From positions 1-55,549 of the forward strand of contig DVJQ01000021.1 of NCBI GenBank assembly GCA_018716625.1: a DNA stretch of 55,549 nucleotides, read 5' to 3'. Shown here in pieces: positions 1 to 8,973 of this stretch; the stretch's first letter is position 1, and every line of letters begins with the position of its first letter. Below the pieces are notes generated by a model. The model was not told the origin of the DNA, ran no database searches, and saw only the letters and a program-made list of their open reading frames with translations. The position numbers and the translations under genes were made by a program. The stretch comes from Candidatus Galligastranaerophilus intestinavium (GTDB lineage Bacteria; Cyanobacteriota; Vampirovibrionia; Gastranaerophilales; Gastranaerophilaceae).

Positions 1-162
1 ATAAATGTTACAGATATTAAGAATGTTCAACAAGTGAGAAGACTTTCAAATATTATGGATTCTATGGGGGTTTGGGAGCGTCTAAAAGCTATGGGTGCAC
101 AAAATAATGACACAATTATAGTCGAGGGAGTTGAAATGATTTACACAGACATGTACTATTAA
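1..162 (+). CDS. obg: Obg/CgtA GTPase, C-terminal end (partial)
   Basis: Open at the left edge of the window, so only the last 53 residues are present. They contain the pattern VRRLSNIMDSMGVWE, then L-K-A-M-G-A, then NDTIIVEGVE and I-Y-T-D. This matches the small C-terminal OCT domain of the ribosome-associated GTPase Obg (family pattern: V-R-R-F, later G-V, G-A-x-x-G-D-x-V). The GTPase and glycine-rich Obg domains would lie upstream, outside the window. The assignment rests on this short domain alone. The frame is open from base 1 and ends at TAA 160-162. Confidence 0.7.
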   Translation: MNVTDIKNVQQVRRLSNIMDSMGVWERLKAMGAQNNDTIIVEGVEMIYTDMYY

Positions 163-288
163 TAAATAGTTTTTTTGTATGATTTTTTTAAAAAATTGAC
201 GACAAGCAAATATAAATATATGATAATAGATATTAAGCATGTAAAAATGCGGATAGTGATAACAAATGGGTAGTATTGAGAAAAGCAA

Positions 289-1512
289 ATGTTTTTTGAG
301 GACGAAAAGGAAAATTTAGAAAATCTGGACAATCTTGAAGATTTGGATCTTGATTTAGGTGACGATGGTGATGATGAATCCATCAGCTGGGATGAACTTT
401 TAAAAGATAGTCCTACGGAAATATCTGACGACGTAGTTTCTATCGTTTCTCCCGAGCAAGCAACAAAGAGTGAGGCTAAGGTTCGGGGTGCAAAAGATAA
501 ACCCCTGAATGCAAAAGTGGATTCCATTAAAACGTCAAAGGCCTCTGCAGTTAAAGAGCAAGCCTCAACTGTCAAATCAAGTAGCACAGAACAAGGTGCT
601 GTTAAGAAGGATGCTTTTGATGTCTTTGGTGGCAGCACAAAAGATTCTCTTAAGGGTGAGCCTGATGATTTGTCTGACGAGAGTGAAAATATCTTAAAAG
701 AGTTGGATGCCATGGATGAAATTGATGATGTCGATGATGAAGATATAAAGAGTATTGGAATTGAGACAGATGAAAAGCGTCACAATATTCCTATTTTGGC
801 GGGTATTTTGTTTGCAGCAATTCTTGTTATCGGCTCTGTTGCTTACATGTTTATGGCTCCAAAGTCTATAGCACCTGTTAGCCAAACAACTCAAGAGTCC
901 CAAGTGTCTTCAATGCAGCCTCAGGTTGCAGAGCAAGAAAATCCAGACTCACAACAAAGGGGTGAGGTAAATGTGGCAGGTGAGCAAGGAGATAACATTC
1001 CTGTTGTCGATGATAATGATGCCAAAAAACTCAAGCCCGATAAAAAGGTAGTTGTTTCAGTTGAAAGTGCCGGCAGAACTAATCCATTCTTGCCTACTTT
1101 TGATGATTTTAATAATAATTTGTACTCAGGTTTACCTGCACAGGTTTTAATGCCGCCGGACAGATACGGTAACGATCAAGACGCTCAAGATCTTCTTGAA
1201 GTTTCGGTTTCAGGTATACTGTTTGACAGTGTTAAGCCTTCTGCTATTGTTACAATTAATTCTATGGATTATTTTGTACAAAAAGGTGATACTGTGGATG
1301 ATTACCTAATTGTTGATATCAACCGACAATTTGTGGTAATCAAAAAGGGTACAAATATTTATAAGGCAGGTGTAGGTGAAAGATTTAGTCAAAATATGCA
1401 AATAAGCGGTGCGGCTACATATAATAGAAACGGTACAAGGCATTATGTCAGCCCGACTGAGGATTTTACCTCGGCTTCAGACGTTGAAGTACGTGCAATT
1501 GGTCAAAATTAA
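289..1512 (+). CDS. GspC/PilP-like inner-membrane component of a type II secretion/type IV pilus system
   Basis: 407 residues in three parts. Residues 1-165 are cytoplasmic and very acidic (a D/E-rich run at 5-30 and another near 130-155). One membrane helix lies at about 167-190. The periplasmic part ends in a compact domain (about 261-375) with the 'AGRTNPFLP' entry motif and a beta-rich core (VSGILFD, YFVQKGD, YLIVDIN). That core resembles the PilP/GspC homology domain, which docks on the secretin. The secretin, ATPase and platform genes follow directly, giving the order C-D-E-F known from gsp operons. The acidic cytoplasmic extension is unusual for the family. The start is the first ATG after a 126-base gap, and its Shine-Dalgarno is weak. 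Confidence 0.72.
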   Translation: MFFEDEKENLENLDNLEDLDLDLGDDGDDESISWDELLKDSPTEISDDVVSIVSPEQATKSEAKVRGAKDKPLNAKVDSIKTSKASAVKEQASTVKSSSTEQGAVKKDAFDVFGGSTKDSLKGEPDDLSDESENILKELDAMDEIDDVDDEDIKSIGIETDEKRHNIPILAGILFAAILVIGSVAYMFMAPKSIAPVSQTTQESQVSSMQPQVAEQENPDSQQRGEVNVAGEQGDNIPVVDDNDAKKLKPDKKVVVSVESAGRTNPFLPTFDDFNNNLYSGLPAQVLMPPDRYGNDQDAQDLLEVSVSGILFDSVKPSAIVTINSMDYFVQKGDTVDDYLIVDINRQFVVIKKGTNIYKAGVGERFSQNMQISGAATYNRNGTRHYVSPTEDFTSASDVEVRAIGQN

Positions 1513-1543
1513 GTAATAAATTAATCTAGGAGTTTAAAGTATA

Positions 1544-3505
1544 ATGTTTACGCAAAAAACAAAAAGTATTATTCAGAAATTTACGGTTCTGTTGTTGTTG
1601 TTCTCGTTTGTCCAGTCTTCTTGGGCAGGGCTTGAGCTTAAATTTAACGAGAGTATAGTAAGCAACAATAACAAGATTGCGTATTCCGGTTTTACACCGG
1701 CGAATTATTACGACACGTCTGATGGTGAGTCTAATATTTTGAACATTAGCAACTACCATGATGATAAATCTCGTCTTGGCGCAGTTAACTTGAATGAAAA
1801 TACAAAAATTACAAATTCAAATGCAAGAATTAGCCTTTCTCTGCGCGAATCTGACGTAAAACAAGTTTTAAGAATGTTTGCGCAAAAGGCCGGAATGAAT
1901 GTTATTTTCCATAATTCGGTAAACGGAAAAGTTACTTTAGACTTGGTTAATGTTACTTTAAATGATGCGTTTTTAATGGTTTTGCGTTCTGCTGAGCTTA
2001 CCTATGTTCTTGATGGTAAAAATATTATAGTGGCTTCAAATGCTGAAGGCACAAAGCTTAGCTTTACAAAACAAAACCTGAGTATAATTCCTATTAAATA
2101 TGAAAGAGCTCAAAATATCGCTGACTTTTTGAATAATAATATTTTTGGCTCTAAGATTGCAGGTCTTTCAAATGAAAAAATTGTAACTTCAAACCCTGCT
2201 ACAAACGAAATATTGGTTTTTGGTACAAAAAATGACTATGAAGTTGCAAAGAAAATTGCTGAAAAACTTGATAGAAAGCCTATGATTAATACATTTAAAG
2301 TTAATCATACAACTCCCAAAGAGATGGCTATGTTGATATGTAGTACTTTTGTTGAGACAAATAAAGAGGTTTCAACTGAAGAAGAAGATGATGTAGCGGA
2401 AGATGATGGCGATAGCGATACTATAGATGATGACGAAGAAATCAAAAAAGTAAAATTGGGAAGCGGTATTGTTGCTTGTCGTGCTACAGAGACAGTTGCT
2501 CGCGGAGATTCCGAAGTCAGGACGCAAGTTGATACGCAAAATGCTATTCAAATGCTAGCTTCTGCACCTCTTGCTGTTGTTTATTTCCCTGAATTAGGTA
2601 CGATAAACATAAATGGCGGCTCTTATGAGCAAGTTAAAATGATTAAAGAGTTTATTGAGCAAAACGATAAAAAACAACCCATGGCTTATGTTGAGATGTC
2701 TGTAATTGAGCTCAACGAGTCAGGTTCTAAAGAATTTGCAAATGAATGGAGCTTGTGGACACCATTTATAAGCTTGAGTTTTGATACTTCTCAAGGCCTT
2801 GCAACAGATGCTAATCACCCTACATTCTTTATGGGTAGAAGTTATGAGGTAACTCAAGCAGGTACTGATGGTGCTACCACAAGATATACAGTCGACAAGT
2901 ACAGGGGTGATTCCACACTTGTTTACAGGTTAAAATACCTTGTCCAAAATGGCAAAGGTCGTGTTCTAACAAATCCGAAAATAATGGTTACAAACGGACA
3001 AAAATCTGTAATTGATATGACTTCAGACTACGTTAAAACTGTTAAATCGGAAATGCTAACTACAATTGATAATGCCGGTATTTCAAGAACATATGAAGTC
3101 GGCGATGACGAGGGTCTAAAAATTGAACTTGTTCCATTTATCAGTCCCGATGGTTACGTATCTTTGAATGTAAAACCAGAGTTTGCGACCATTAAAGAAA
3201 GAATTTATGCTCCAGGTCAAAGCGGTGTAGATGAACTGCAAGCTACATTGCTTCAAAGGAGAGACCTTTCATTAAATAATATAAGAATAAAAGATGGTGA
3301 AACACTTGTTCTTGCAGGTTTGATAAGAGAGAATGAAACACAACAGGTAACAAAAATCCCTGTTTTGGGTGACTTGCCTCTTGTAGGTGTATTCTTTAGA
3401 ACATCTACTAACCAAAAATCAAAAGAAGAACTGGTTATTATGATTACACCTCATATTGTTTATTCATCTGAAGATATAGCTAATATAAAGCCTGTAGACT
3501 TATAA
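1544..3505 (+). CDS. Secretin (GspD/PilQ family outer-membrane channel)
   Basis: 653 residues. A signal peptide (residues 1-28, basic start, hydrophobic core, cleavage after S-W-A) precedes an STN-type N0 domain at about 95-165 (ISLSLRESDVKQVLRMFAQ) and N1-type domains. The secretin core runs from about 430 to 645, with VLTNPKIMVTNGQ and the closing signature PVLGDLPLVGVFFR / ELVIMITPHIV. It should form the outer-membrane ring through which a pilus or substrate passes. A very acidic stretch near residues 279-303 sits between N-domains. It has an AGGAG Shine-Dalgarno and follows the GspC/PilP-like gene by 31 bases. Sequence alone does not decide between pilus and secretion function. Confidence 0.9.
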   Translation: MFTQKTKSIIQKFTVLLLLFSFVQSSWAGLELKFNESIVSNNNKIAYSGFTPANYYDTSDGESNILNISNYHDDKSRLGAVNLNENTKITNSNARISLSLRESDVKQVLRMFAQKAGMNVIFHNSVNGKVTLDLVNVTLNDAFLMVLRSAELTYVLDGKNIIVASNAEGTKLSFTKQNLSIIPIKYERAQNIADFLNNNIFGSKIAGLSNEKIVTSNPATNEILVFGTKNDYEVAKKIAEKLDRKPMINTFKVNHTTPKEMAMLICSTFVETNKEVSTEEEDDVAEDDGDSDTIDDDEEIKKVKLGSGIVACRATETVARGDSEVRTQVDTQNAIQMLASAPLAVVYFPELGTININGGSYEQVKMIKEFIEQNDKKQPMAYVEMSVIELNESGSKEFANEWSLWTPFISLSFDTSQGLATDANHPTFFMGRSYEVTQAGTDGATTRYTVDKYRGDSTLVYRLKYLVQNGKGRVLTNPKIMVTNGQKSVIDMTSDYVKTVKSEMLTTIDNAGISRTYEVGDDEGLKIELVPFISPDGYVSLNVKPEFATIKERIYAPGQSGVDELQATLLQRRDLSLNNIRIKDGETLVLAGLIRENETQQVTKIPVLGDLPLVGVFFRTSTNQKSKEELVIMITPHIVYSSEDIANIKPVDL

Positions 3506-3516
3506 TATAAATAAAA

Positions 3517-5853
3517 ATGACCAATGATTTACTAGATAAATTAATTAAAAAGATAAACTTTGAGCATGCAAATAACTTTGAACTTGCAGTTGCCAAAGAG
3601 TACTCTTTTGTTCCGATAAATGTTCAGGGCGACTCCTTCTTTGTCGCGGTGTCGCCCGATGCTGACAAAGAGAAAATCATCGAGTATGTTAAGCCAATAG
3701 TTGATAAGAAGATCGAGTTTATTTTTTTATCAAAACAAAACTTTGATACACTCTTTGATGCTTTCTTAAAAAAGTTCTCCTCAAGATTCGGCAGTGTACT
3801 CTCGGGTGAGTTTGAAAATGATCCCTTTGCAAGTGTCGAGTTTGAAGGCAGAAAAGAATTTAATAATATAAATAAAGACAGCCAAGCAGATTCTGTTGAT
3901 GACGACAATGTTGTTGATATTGACATTGACGATGAGACTGAGCTCGATGATGATGAATTGGACTTGTCAGCAGATGATACTGATGAAGAAGAATTAAATG
4001 TTGATGATAATGCTTTAGAACTTTCAGATTCCGATGAGAGCAGTCCAATTAATGATAAATCACAGGATAAAAAATCGGAAAAACCTGAAGAAAAAGTGCG
4101 TGGCAATATTAACGCCGTTGATTCGCCAACTACAAAAAAAATCGGTGAGATATTAATTGAAGAAGGGCTTATTAACAATAAGCAGCTTACAATGGCGCTT
4201 GCTGAGGCTAAAGTTCTGGGTATCCCATTAGGTTCAGTTCTTGTCAAAATGGGCTTTATAACAATTAAAGAATTAAAAGAAGCGCTTGGTGCTCAGATGG
4301 GTGTTAAGCTTGCAACAGCTGAGCAACTAAAAGCATTACCAACTGCAATTTCTATACTGCCCGAGGATTTTGTCCGAGAAAACAAGGTTATACCGCTTAG
4401 TATGACCGACAAATCCCTTGTTGTGGGTATGGTTGACCCCGGTAATTCTAAAACGATTAATGAAATTGTTTACCAGACAGGGTTAAAACCTACGGTAATT
4501 ATGGTTACCCACTATGAGTATGAGGCGTTTTTACAAACTTACTATGAAAACGAGCGTGAAGCTGCTAATAAAATGTTGCGCGAAATTGAGAGTGAGCGTG
4601 TAGAAACTTCAAATGACGATTCTCTCTGGGATCAAGTAGAAAATGAAATTCAGGATACATCGGGTAATGTTGCAAAATTTGCTAATAAAATAGTAACGCT
4701 TGCAATTGACCAGCATGCATCTGACATACATATTGAGCCACGTTTGGTAGGTTATGTTGTGCGTTTTCGTATCGACGGTACACTAAGAGAGGTTTTAAAA
4801 ATCCCTGCCAAGGTTGATTCTGCTGTTGTTTCGCGTTTTAAAGTTTTAGCACGTATGAATATCGCTGAACATAGACGTGCACAAGATGGTAACTTTTCAA
4901 TTAAGTATAAGCGTAATCAGCATGATTTTCGTGTAAATACGTTGCCTGTTGGTAATAAGGAAAAAATGGTTATCAGGATTCTTGCGCCTGCAATAACTGA
5001 TACAAACAACGATAAAGAAATTAAAATTGACGGTATTTCGCCAGATGATAAGAAAAAGATTGAATATCTTATTTCTTTGCCAAATGGTATTGTGCTTACT
5101 TCTGGTCCTACCGGTTCAGGTAAAACTACTACACTGTATTCTTTGATAAGGACATTAAATTCAGAGGATGTAAACATTACAACAATCGAAGATCCTATTG
5201 AAATAAAAATGGACGGCGTTAACCAGTCTGCCGTAAACCCAAAAGCAGGTATTACATTTGCAAACTGTTTGCGTGCAATTTTAAGACAAGACCCTGATAT
5301 TATACTTGTTGGTGAGATTCGTGACTTTGAAACTTTGGAGGTTGCAATTTCAGCATCTCTGACAGGTCACTTAGTTTTAAGTACTATTCACACAAATTCG
5401 GCTGCTGCAACAATTACAAGACTTATTGAGATGGGTGCAAAAGATTACCTTATCTCATCTACAGTTACCGGTGTTTTGGCCCAAAGACTTGTTAAAAAAC
5501 TTTGCCCTGAATGTAAAGAAGCTTATAAGCCTACTCTGGAGGAGGCAAGAAAAATCTTAACAGATCCTCAAGATATTAAGCGTTTAACAGAGGCTACAAT
5601 TTATAAAGCACGTGGCTGCCCGTATTGTAATAATACCGGTTATTATGGGCGTACCGGTGTGTTTGAAATTATGTTGATTAACAAAGAGATGAAAAAAATG
5701 ATAGCTCAGCGTGCACATGATGTAGAACTTGAGGATTATGCCATAAAGCATGGCATGAAAACTTTAAAAATGTCATGTCTGGAGCATATTTTAAACGGTG
5801 TTACTACTATAGACGAGTTTGTAAGAATTCTCGGTCTTGCAAGTGAACAGTAG
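3517..5853 (+). CDS. GspE/PilB assembly ATPase with extended N-terminus
   Basis: 778 residues, roughly 200 longer than a typical PilB/GspE. Residues 1-100 form a first N-domain. Residues 127-165 are a D/E run. Residues about 202-340 are an MshEN-type (GspE_N) domain with K-I-G-E-I-L-I-E-E-G-L-I, a family that in some members binds c-di-GMP. The motor domain carries Walker A GPTGSGKTTT near residue 530, Walker B DPDIILVGEIRD near 592, a His box (GHLVLSTIHTN) and the tetracysteine zinc site CPEC/CPYC near 663 and 701. It energises pilus or pseudopilus assembly at the inner membrane. It starts 11 bases after the secretin stop with no clear Shine-Dalgarno. Confidence 0.92.
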   Translation: MTNDLLDKLIKKINFEHANNFELAVAKEYSFVPINVQGDSFFVAVSPDADKEKIIEYVKPIVDKKIEFIFLSKQNFDTLFDAFLKKFSSRFGSVLSGEFENDPFASVEFEGRKEFNNINKDSQADSVDDDNVVDIDIDDETELDDDELDLSADDTDEEELNVDDNALELSDSDESSPINDKSQDKKSEKPEEKVRGNINAVDSPTTKKIGEILIEEGLINNKQLTMALAEAKVLGIPLGSVLVKMGFITIKELKEALGAQMGVKLATAEQLKALPTAISILPEDFVRENKVIPLSMTDKSLVVGMVDPGNSKTINEIVYQTGLKPTVIMVTHYEYEAFLQTYYENEREAANKMLREIESERVETSNDDSLWDQVENEIQDTSGNVAKFANKIVTLAIDQHASDIHIEPRLVGYVVRFRIDGTLREVLKIPAKVDSAVVSRFKVLARMNIAEHRRAQDGNFSIKYKRNQHDFRVNTLPVGNKEKMVIRILAPAITDTNNDKEIKIDGISPDDKKKIEYLISLPNGIVLTSGPTGSGKTTTLYSLIRTLNSEDVNITTIEDPIEIKMDGVNQSAVNPKAGITFANCLRAILRQDPDIILVGEIRDFETLEVAISASLTGHLVLSTIHTNSAAATITRLIEMGAKDYLISSTVTGVLAQRLVKKLCPECKEAYKPTLEEARKILTDPQDIKRLTEATIYKARGCPYCNNTGYYGRTGVFEIMLINKEMKKMIAQRAHDVELEDYAIKHGMKTLKMSCLEHILNGVTTIDEFVRILGLASEQ

Positions 5854-5861
5854 AGGTATAG

Positions 5862-7088
5862 ATGCCAACATTTTCTTACATTGCATTAAAAAATAACAAA
5901 GATATTGTCAAAGGTAAAGTAGACGCCCTAAATGTAAGGGCTGCGCGTGATGCGGTCAAAAAGATGGGGCTTTTGCCTACAAAAATTACCGATGACTCAA
6001 TTTCGGATAAAAGTACGCATAATCCTGCTGCACAGAATATATCTGTGCATAAAATAGGGTCATTTTCCCTAAAGGATAAAATTGAATTTACTCAAACGTT
6101 GCAAATACTTACATCAACAGGTATTCCAATTATTGAAACACTTGTGTTTTTAGAGAATAACGCTGAGTCAAAATCGATTCGTGCGGTTGCCCATGAATTA
6201 AGAAGAAACATTATAGCAGGAGGTCTTACCCTTGCAGAAACTCTTGAAAAGCACAGGCGAATTTTTGGCAGAGTCTATGTCGGTCTGGTAAAAGCCGGTG
6301 AGGACTCCGGTGAACTTGATAAGACACTGACTCGTATGTTAGAGTTGTTAAAAAAACAAGAAGACATCAAAAGTAAGGTAATTGGGGCACTTATTTACCC
6401 TGTGTTTGTCATCTTGTTAGCATGTGCTGTTGTAACGGTTATGCTCGTCTTTGTTTTCCCTGCTTTTAAGGATATGTTTGATACACTTGGTCGTGAGTTG
6501 CCGATTACAACACAAATATGTATGTCTTTAGGACTTTTTATCAGAAAGTTTTGGTTTGTCCCTATTGTTGCCTTGATATTTTTGGCAATTGCGGTTAAGC
6601 AAATTCTTTCAAATGATGTCACAAAACGTCCTGTTGATAATGTTTTGTTACAGGTACCTTTATTGTCCGATTTGTTAAAGTTTGCTAACTATTCAAACTT
6701 TCTTGCGGTTTTGCAAGTTGCTTATGAAGCGGGTATTCCGATTGTTGATTGCTTGTACCTTGCTAATATGACGCTTGATAACCTTGTTTTAAAAGATACT
6801 ATATTTGCTGCTACAACAAAAGTGCAACAGGGTACACATTTATCAGTTGCGCTTCGTGCTTCAAATTATATACCAAGTATGATGACTTTTATGATAGCAA
6901 CGGGTGAACAATCAGGTCGTTTGGGTGAATTGCTTCATCACTGTACTACATTTATTGACCAGAAGCTCGACGCAATAATTGACAAATTTACAAAGTTGGT
7001 AGAACCTGCAATGCTTATCTTTATCGGTGGTATTGTGCTGTTCTTGGCATTATCTCTGTATATGCCGCTTTTCGCCGCTTACGGCTAG
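5862..7088 (+). CDS. GspF/PilC inner-membrane platform protein
   Basis: 408 residues with two GspF domains. The first includes FTQTLQILTSTGIPIIETL and the second NFLAVLQVAYEAGIPIVDC. Hydrophobic segments lie near 175-195, 222-245 and at the C-terminus (LIFIGGIVLFLALSLYM). These are the cytoplasmic four-helix bundles and membrane anchors on which the ATPase acts. The N-terminal 'PTFSYIALKNNKDIVKGKVDA' region is the usual PilC leader. An AGAGG Shine-Dalgarno lies 8 bases after the ATPase stop, so the four genes look like one operon. No major pilin or prepilin peptidase gene follows. The operon ends in the repeat region. Confidence 0.92.
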   Translation: MPTFSYIALKNNKDIVKGKVDALNVRAARDAVKKMGLLPTKITDDSISDKSTHNPAAQNISVHKIGSFSLKDKIEFTQTLQILTSTGIPIIETLVFLENNAESKSIRAVAHELRRNIIAGGLTLAETLEKHRRIFGRVYVGLVKAGEDSGELDKTLTRMLELLKKQEDIKSKVIGALIYPVFVILLACAVVTVMLVFVFPAFKDMFDTLGRELPITTQICMSLGLFIRKFWFVPIVALIFLAIAVKQILSNDVTKRPVDNVLLQVPLLSDLLKFANYSNFLAVLQVAYEAGIPIVDCLYLANMTLDNLVLKDTIFAATTKVQQGTHLSVALRASNYIPSMMTFMIATGEQSGRLGELLHHCTTFIDQKLDAIIDKFTKLVEPAMLIFIGGIVLFLALSLYMPLFAAYG

Positions 7089-7097
7089 AGCACCTGC

Positions 7098-7465
7098 GAA
7101 ATAAATTTTTTACGTGGCTTGTGCCACGTTAAAATTTATGAGCAGGCATAGGTGTGTGAGCCCGAACGGGAAGGCGAGAGCCTTGCCGATAGGTTAAAAC
7201 CGTTCCACTTTAAGAAATAAATTTTTTACGTGGCTTGTGCCACACTAAAATTTATGAGCAGGCAGCGTGAGCCGGTGCGATAGTGAGCTTTTGAAAAAAG
7301 CGAACGCGCACTACGCTGCGTAAGCCGGTGCGATACGCACTACGGCGTGTTAAAAATGTGCCTTGCCGATAGGTTAAAACCGTTCCACTTTAAGAAATAA
7401 ATTTTTTACGTGGCTTGTGCCACACTAAAATTTATGAGCAGGCAGCGTGAGCCGGTGCGATAGTG
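7098..7465. repeat. Intergenic direct-repeat cluster with hairpins (gene-free region 7089-7552)
   Basis: An exact 105-base direct repeat occurs at 7181-7285 and 7361-7465, offset by 180 bases. A third partial copy (51 bases, near-identical) lies at 7098-7148. Each copy carries an A/T-rich stem around TACGTGGC-TTGT-GCCA. In the first copy the stem ACGTGGC/GCCACGT is perfect, and the outer AAATTTT arms nearly pair. The element AGCCGGTGCGATA appears three times (about 7270, 7323, 7450). The section between the copies (7286-7360) is GC-rich compared with its surroundings. I see no credible coding frame in 7089-7552. It resembles a REP/MITE-like intergenic repeat family that has duplicated in place. 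Confidence 0.85.
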
Positions 7466-7552
7466 TTTTGTGAATTATGTGTTTAGTTTTGCGTTTATTT
7501 ATATTCTTTTTATGTTATTATCTACTTGTAATGTAATTTAAGGAGTTATAAA

Positions 7553-8332
7553 ATGAGCAGAAGACCTATTATTGCAGGCAACTGGAAAATGCACAACAAC
7601 CGCGCGCAAAGCGAGGAGCTTATTTGCGGCATAAAAGATGCCATTAAAGACATCGACAAAGATTTACTTCCTGAAGTTGTTGTAGCACCTGTTTTTACGT
7701 CGCTTGATATTGTTTCAAAAAATATTAGCGATTGCGCATGTGGTAAAATCCAACTTGCGGCTCAGAACTGCTATTTTGAGCCTAAGGGTGCTTTTACGGG
7801 CGAAATTTCAATTGATATGATCAAGGATTTTGATGCAAAATTTATTATTATTGGTCACTCTGAACGTCGCCAAATTTTCGGAGAATCTGATGAATTGATT
7901 AACAAGAAAGCTATTGCTATAATTGAAGCGGGTCTTACTCCTATTATCTGTTGCGGTGAAACTCTTGAACAGCGTGAACTTGGTGTTACAGATTCTCATA
8001 TAGCTTCTCAAATTGTAAAAGCTCTTGAAAACGTTAAGCCTGCTGATGTGGCTAATGTTGTTATCGCTTATGAACCCATTTGGGCCATTGGTACAGGAAA
8101 AACTTGCGATAGCGTTGAAGCAAACAGAGTTATTAAAGTTATAAGAACAACTCTTGCACAAATTGCGGGCAAGGATAATGCTGATAAAGTAAGAATCTTA
8201 TATGGCGGTTCTGTAAAACCTGAAACAATTAAAGAGCAAATGGCTCAGTCGGATATAGATGGCGCCCTTGTTGGTGGTGCAAGTCTTAAAGCTGACAGTT
8301 TCGCTCAAATTATAAAAGGTGCAATGAAATAA
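7553..8332 (+). CDS. tpiA: Triosephosphate isomerase
   Basis: 259 residues, the usual length. It interconverts dihydroxyacetone phosphate and glyceraldehyde 3-phosphate in the cytoplasm. The substrate-binding start (IAGNWKMHNN), the catalytic histidine segment (IIIGHSERRQIFGE), the catalytic glutamate with flexible loop (AYEPIWAIGTGKT) and the C-terminal phosphate loop (ILYGGSVKP, GALVGGASL) are all intact. An AGGAG Shine-Dalgarno at 7541-7545 fixes the start. The gene is alone on its strand between the repeat cluster and a strong terminator, so it is probably monocistronic. Confidence 0.98.
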   Translation: MSRRPIIAGNWKMHNNRAQSEELICGIKDAIKDIDKDLLPEVVVAPVFTSLDIVSKNISDCACGKIQLAAQNCYFEPKGAFTGEISIDMIKDFDAKFIIIGHSERRQIFGESDELINKKAIAIIEAGLTPIICCGETLEQRELGVTDSHIASQIVKALENVKPADVANVVIAYEPIWAIGTGKTCDSVEANRVIKVIRTTLAQIAGKDNADKVRILYGGSVKPETIKEQMAQSDIDGALVGGASLKADSFAQIIKGAMK

Positions 8333-8350
8333 TTATCTAATAATGATTTA

Positions 8351-8383
8351 ATACCCTTTTTCTATTGGAAAAGGGTATTTTTT
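8351..8383 (+). terminator. Intrinsic terminator after tpiA
   Basis: A 10-bp stem ATACCCTTTT/AAAAGGGTAT with an 8-base loop, followed by a T-run. It sits between the convergent tpiA and metW stops. The T-run favours the tpiA direction. Confidence 0.85.
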
Positions 8384-8972
8384 ATTTAGAAATTACAAAG
8401 ACTGCTTCTTCTGTAAAAAAATTTGTAATTGTTCTGATTAATATTCCGCTCCTTGCCTTATTTCTTGTAAGATAAATTGATTCTTCAATTTTTATATTTC
8501 TTTTTTTGCAAAATTCAAAAAAATCATTTATGGTTAGCAAGTGTATGTTGGGTGTATTGTACCATTCATATGGAAGAGCCTTGCTTTTTGGCATTTTGCC
8601 TTTAAAGAACAAGTAAAACCTTATTTTCCAATATGCAAAATTTGGGAAGCTGACTATAGAACGCTTTGAAACTCTCAGCATCTCCTCTACTACGTATTGC
8701 GGGTTTGTTGTAGATTGCAATGTTTGGTTTAATATTGCATAATCAAAGCTCTTATCGGGAAATTGTTTCAATCCCTCATCAAGGTCACCTTGTATAATAC
8801 TTAAACCTTTTTTTAATGACTCTATTACACATTTTTCATCAATTTCTACTCCAACACCTTTTGCGTGTTTTTTGTCAACAAGCATTTTAAACAATGTCCC
8901 GTCGCCACAGCCAAGATCTAAAATTTTTGAATTATCTTTCACAAGTTCAATAATTGCACTGTAGTTTAACAT
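8382..8972 (-). CDS. metW: MetW methionine-biosynthesis partner protein
   Basis: 196 residues with a class I SAM-binding fold. Motif I is ILDLGCGDGTLFKML, the acidic second strand is VGVEIDE, and the QGDLDEGL region and the FDYAILNQTLQ motif follow. This pattern is typical of MetW, the usual partner of MetX. The MetW family is reported to be needed for, or to stimulate, homoserine acylation. The gene begins one base after the metX stop, so translation is probably coupled. A generic methyltransferase is the alternative, but the metX linkage makes that unlikely. Confidence 0.88.
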   Translation of the reverse strand: MLNYSAIIELVKDNSKILDLGCGDGTLFKMLVDKKHAKGVGVEIDEKCVIESLKKGLSIIQGDLDEGLKQFPDKSFDYAILNQTLQSTTNPQYVVEEMLRVSKRSIVSFPNFAYWKIRFYLFFKGKMPKSKALPYEWYNTPNIHLLTINDFFEFCKKRNIKIEESIYLTRNKARSGILIRTITNFFTEEAVFVISK

Positions 8973-8973
8973 T

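Noticed and set aside
159-713. 184-residue minus-strand open frame opposite the GspC/PilP-like gene
   Set aside because: Ser-rich mirror of the Asp/Glu-rich plus-strand gene; no Shine-Dalgarno and no recognisable domain.
3624-4247. 207-residue minus-strand open frame inside the assembly ATPase gene
   Set aside because: Ser-rich shadow of the acidic linker codons (GAT/GAC read backwards); no independent support.
7098-7465. CRISPR array
   Set aside because: Repeats are 51-105 bases with identical, not variable, intervening content, and no cas genes are near.
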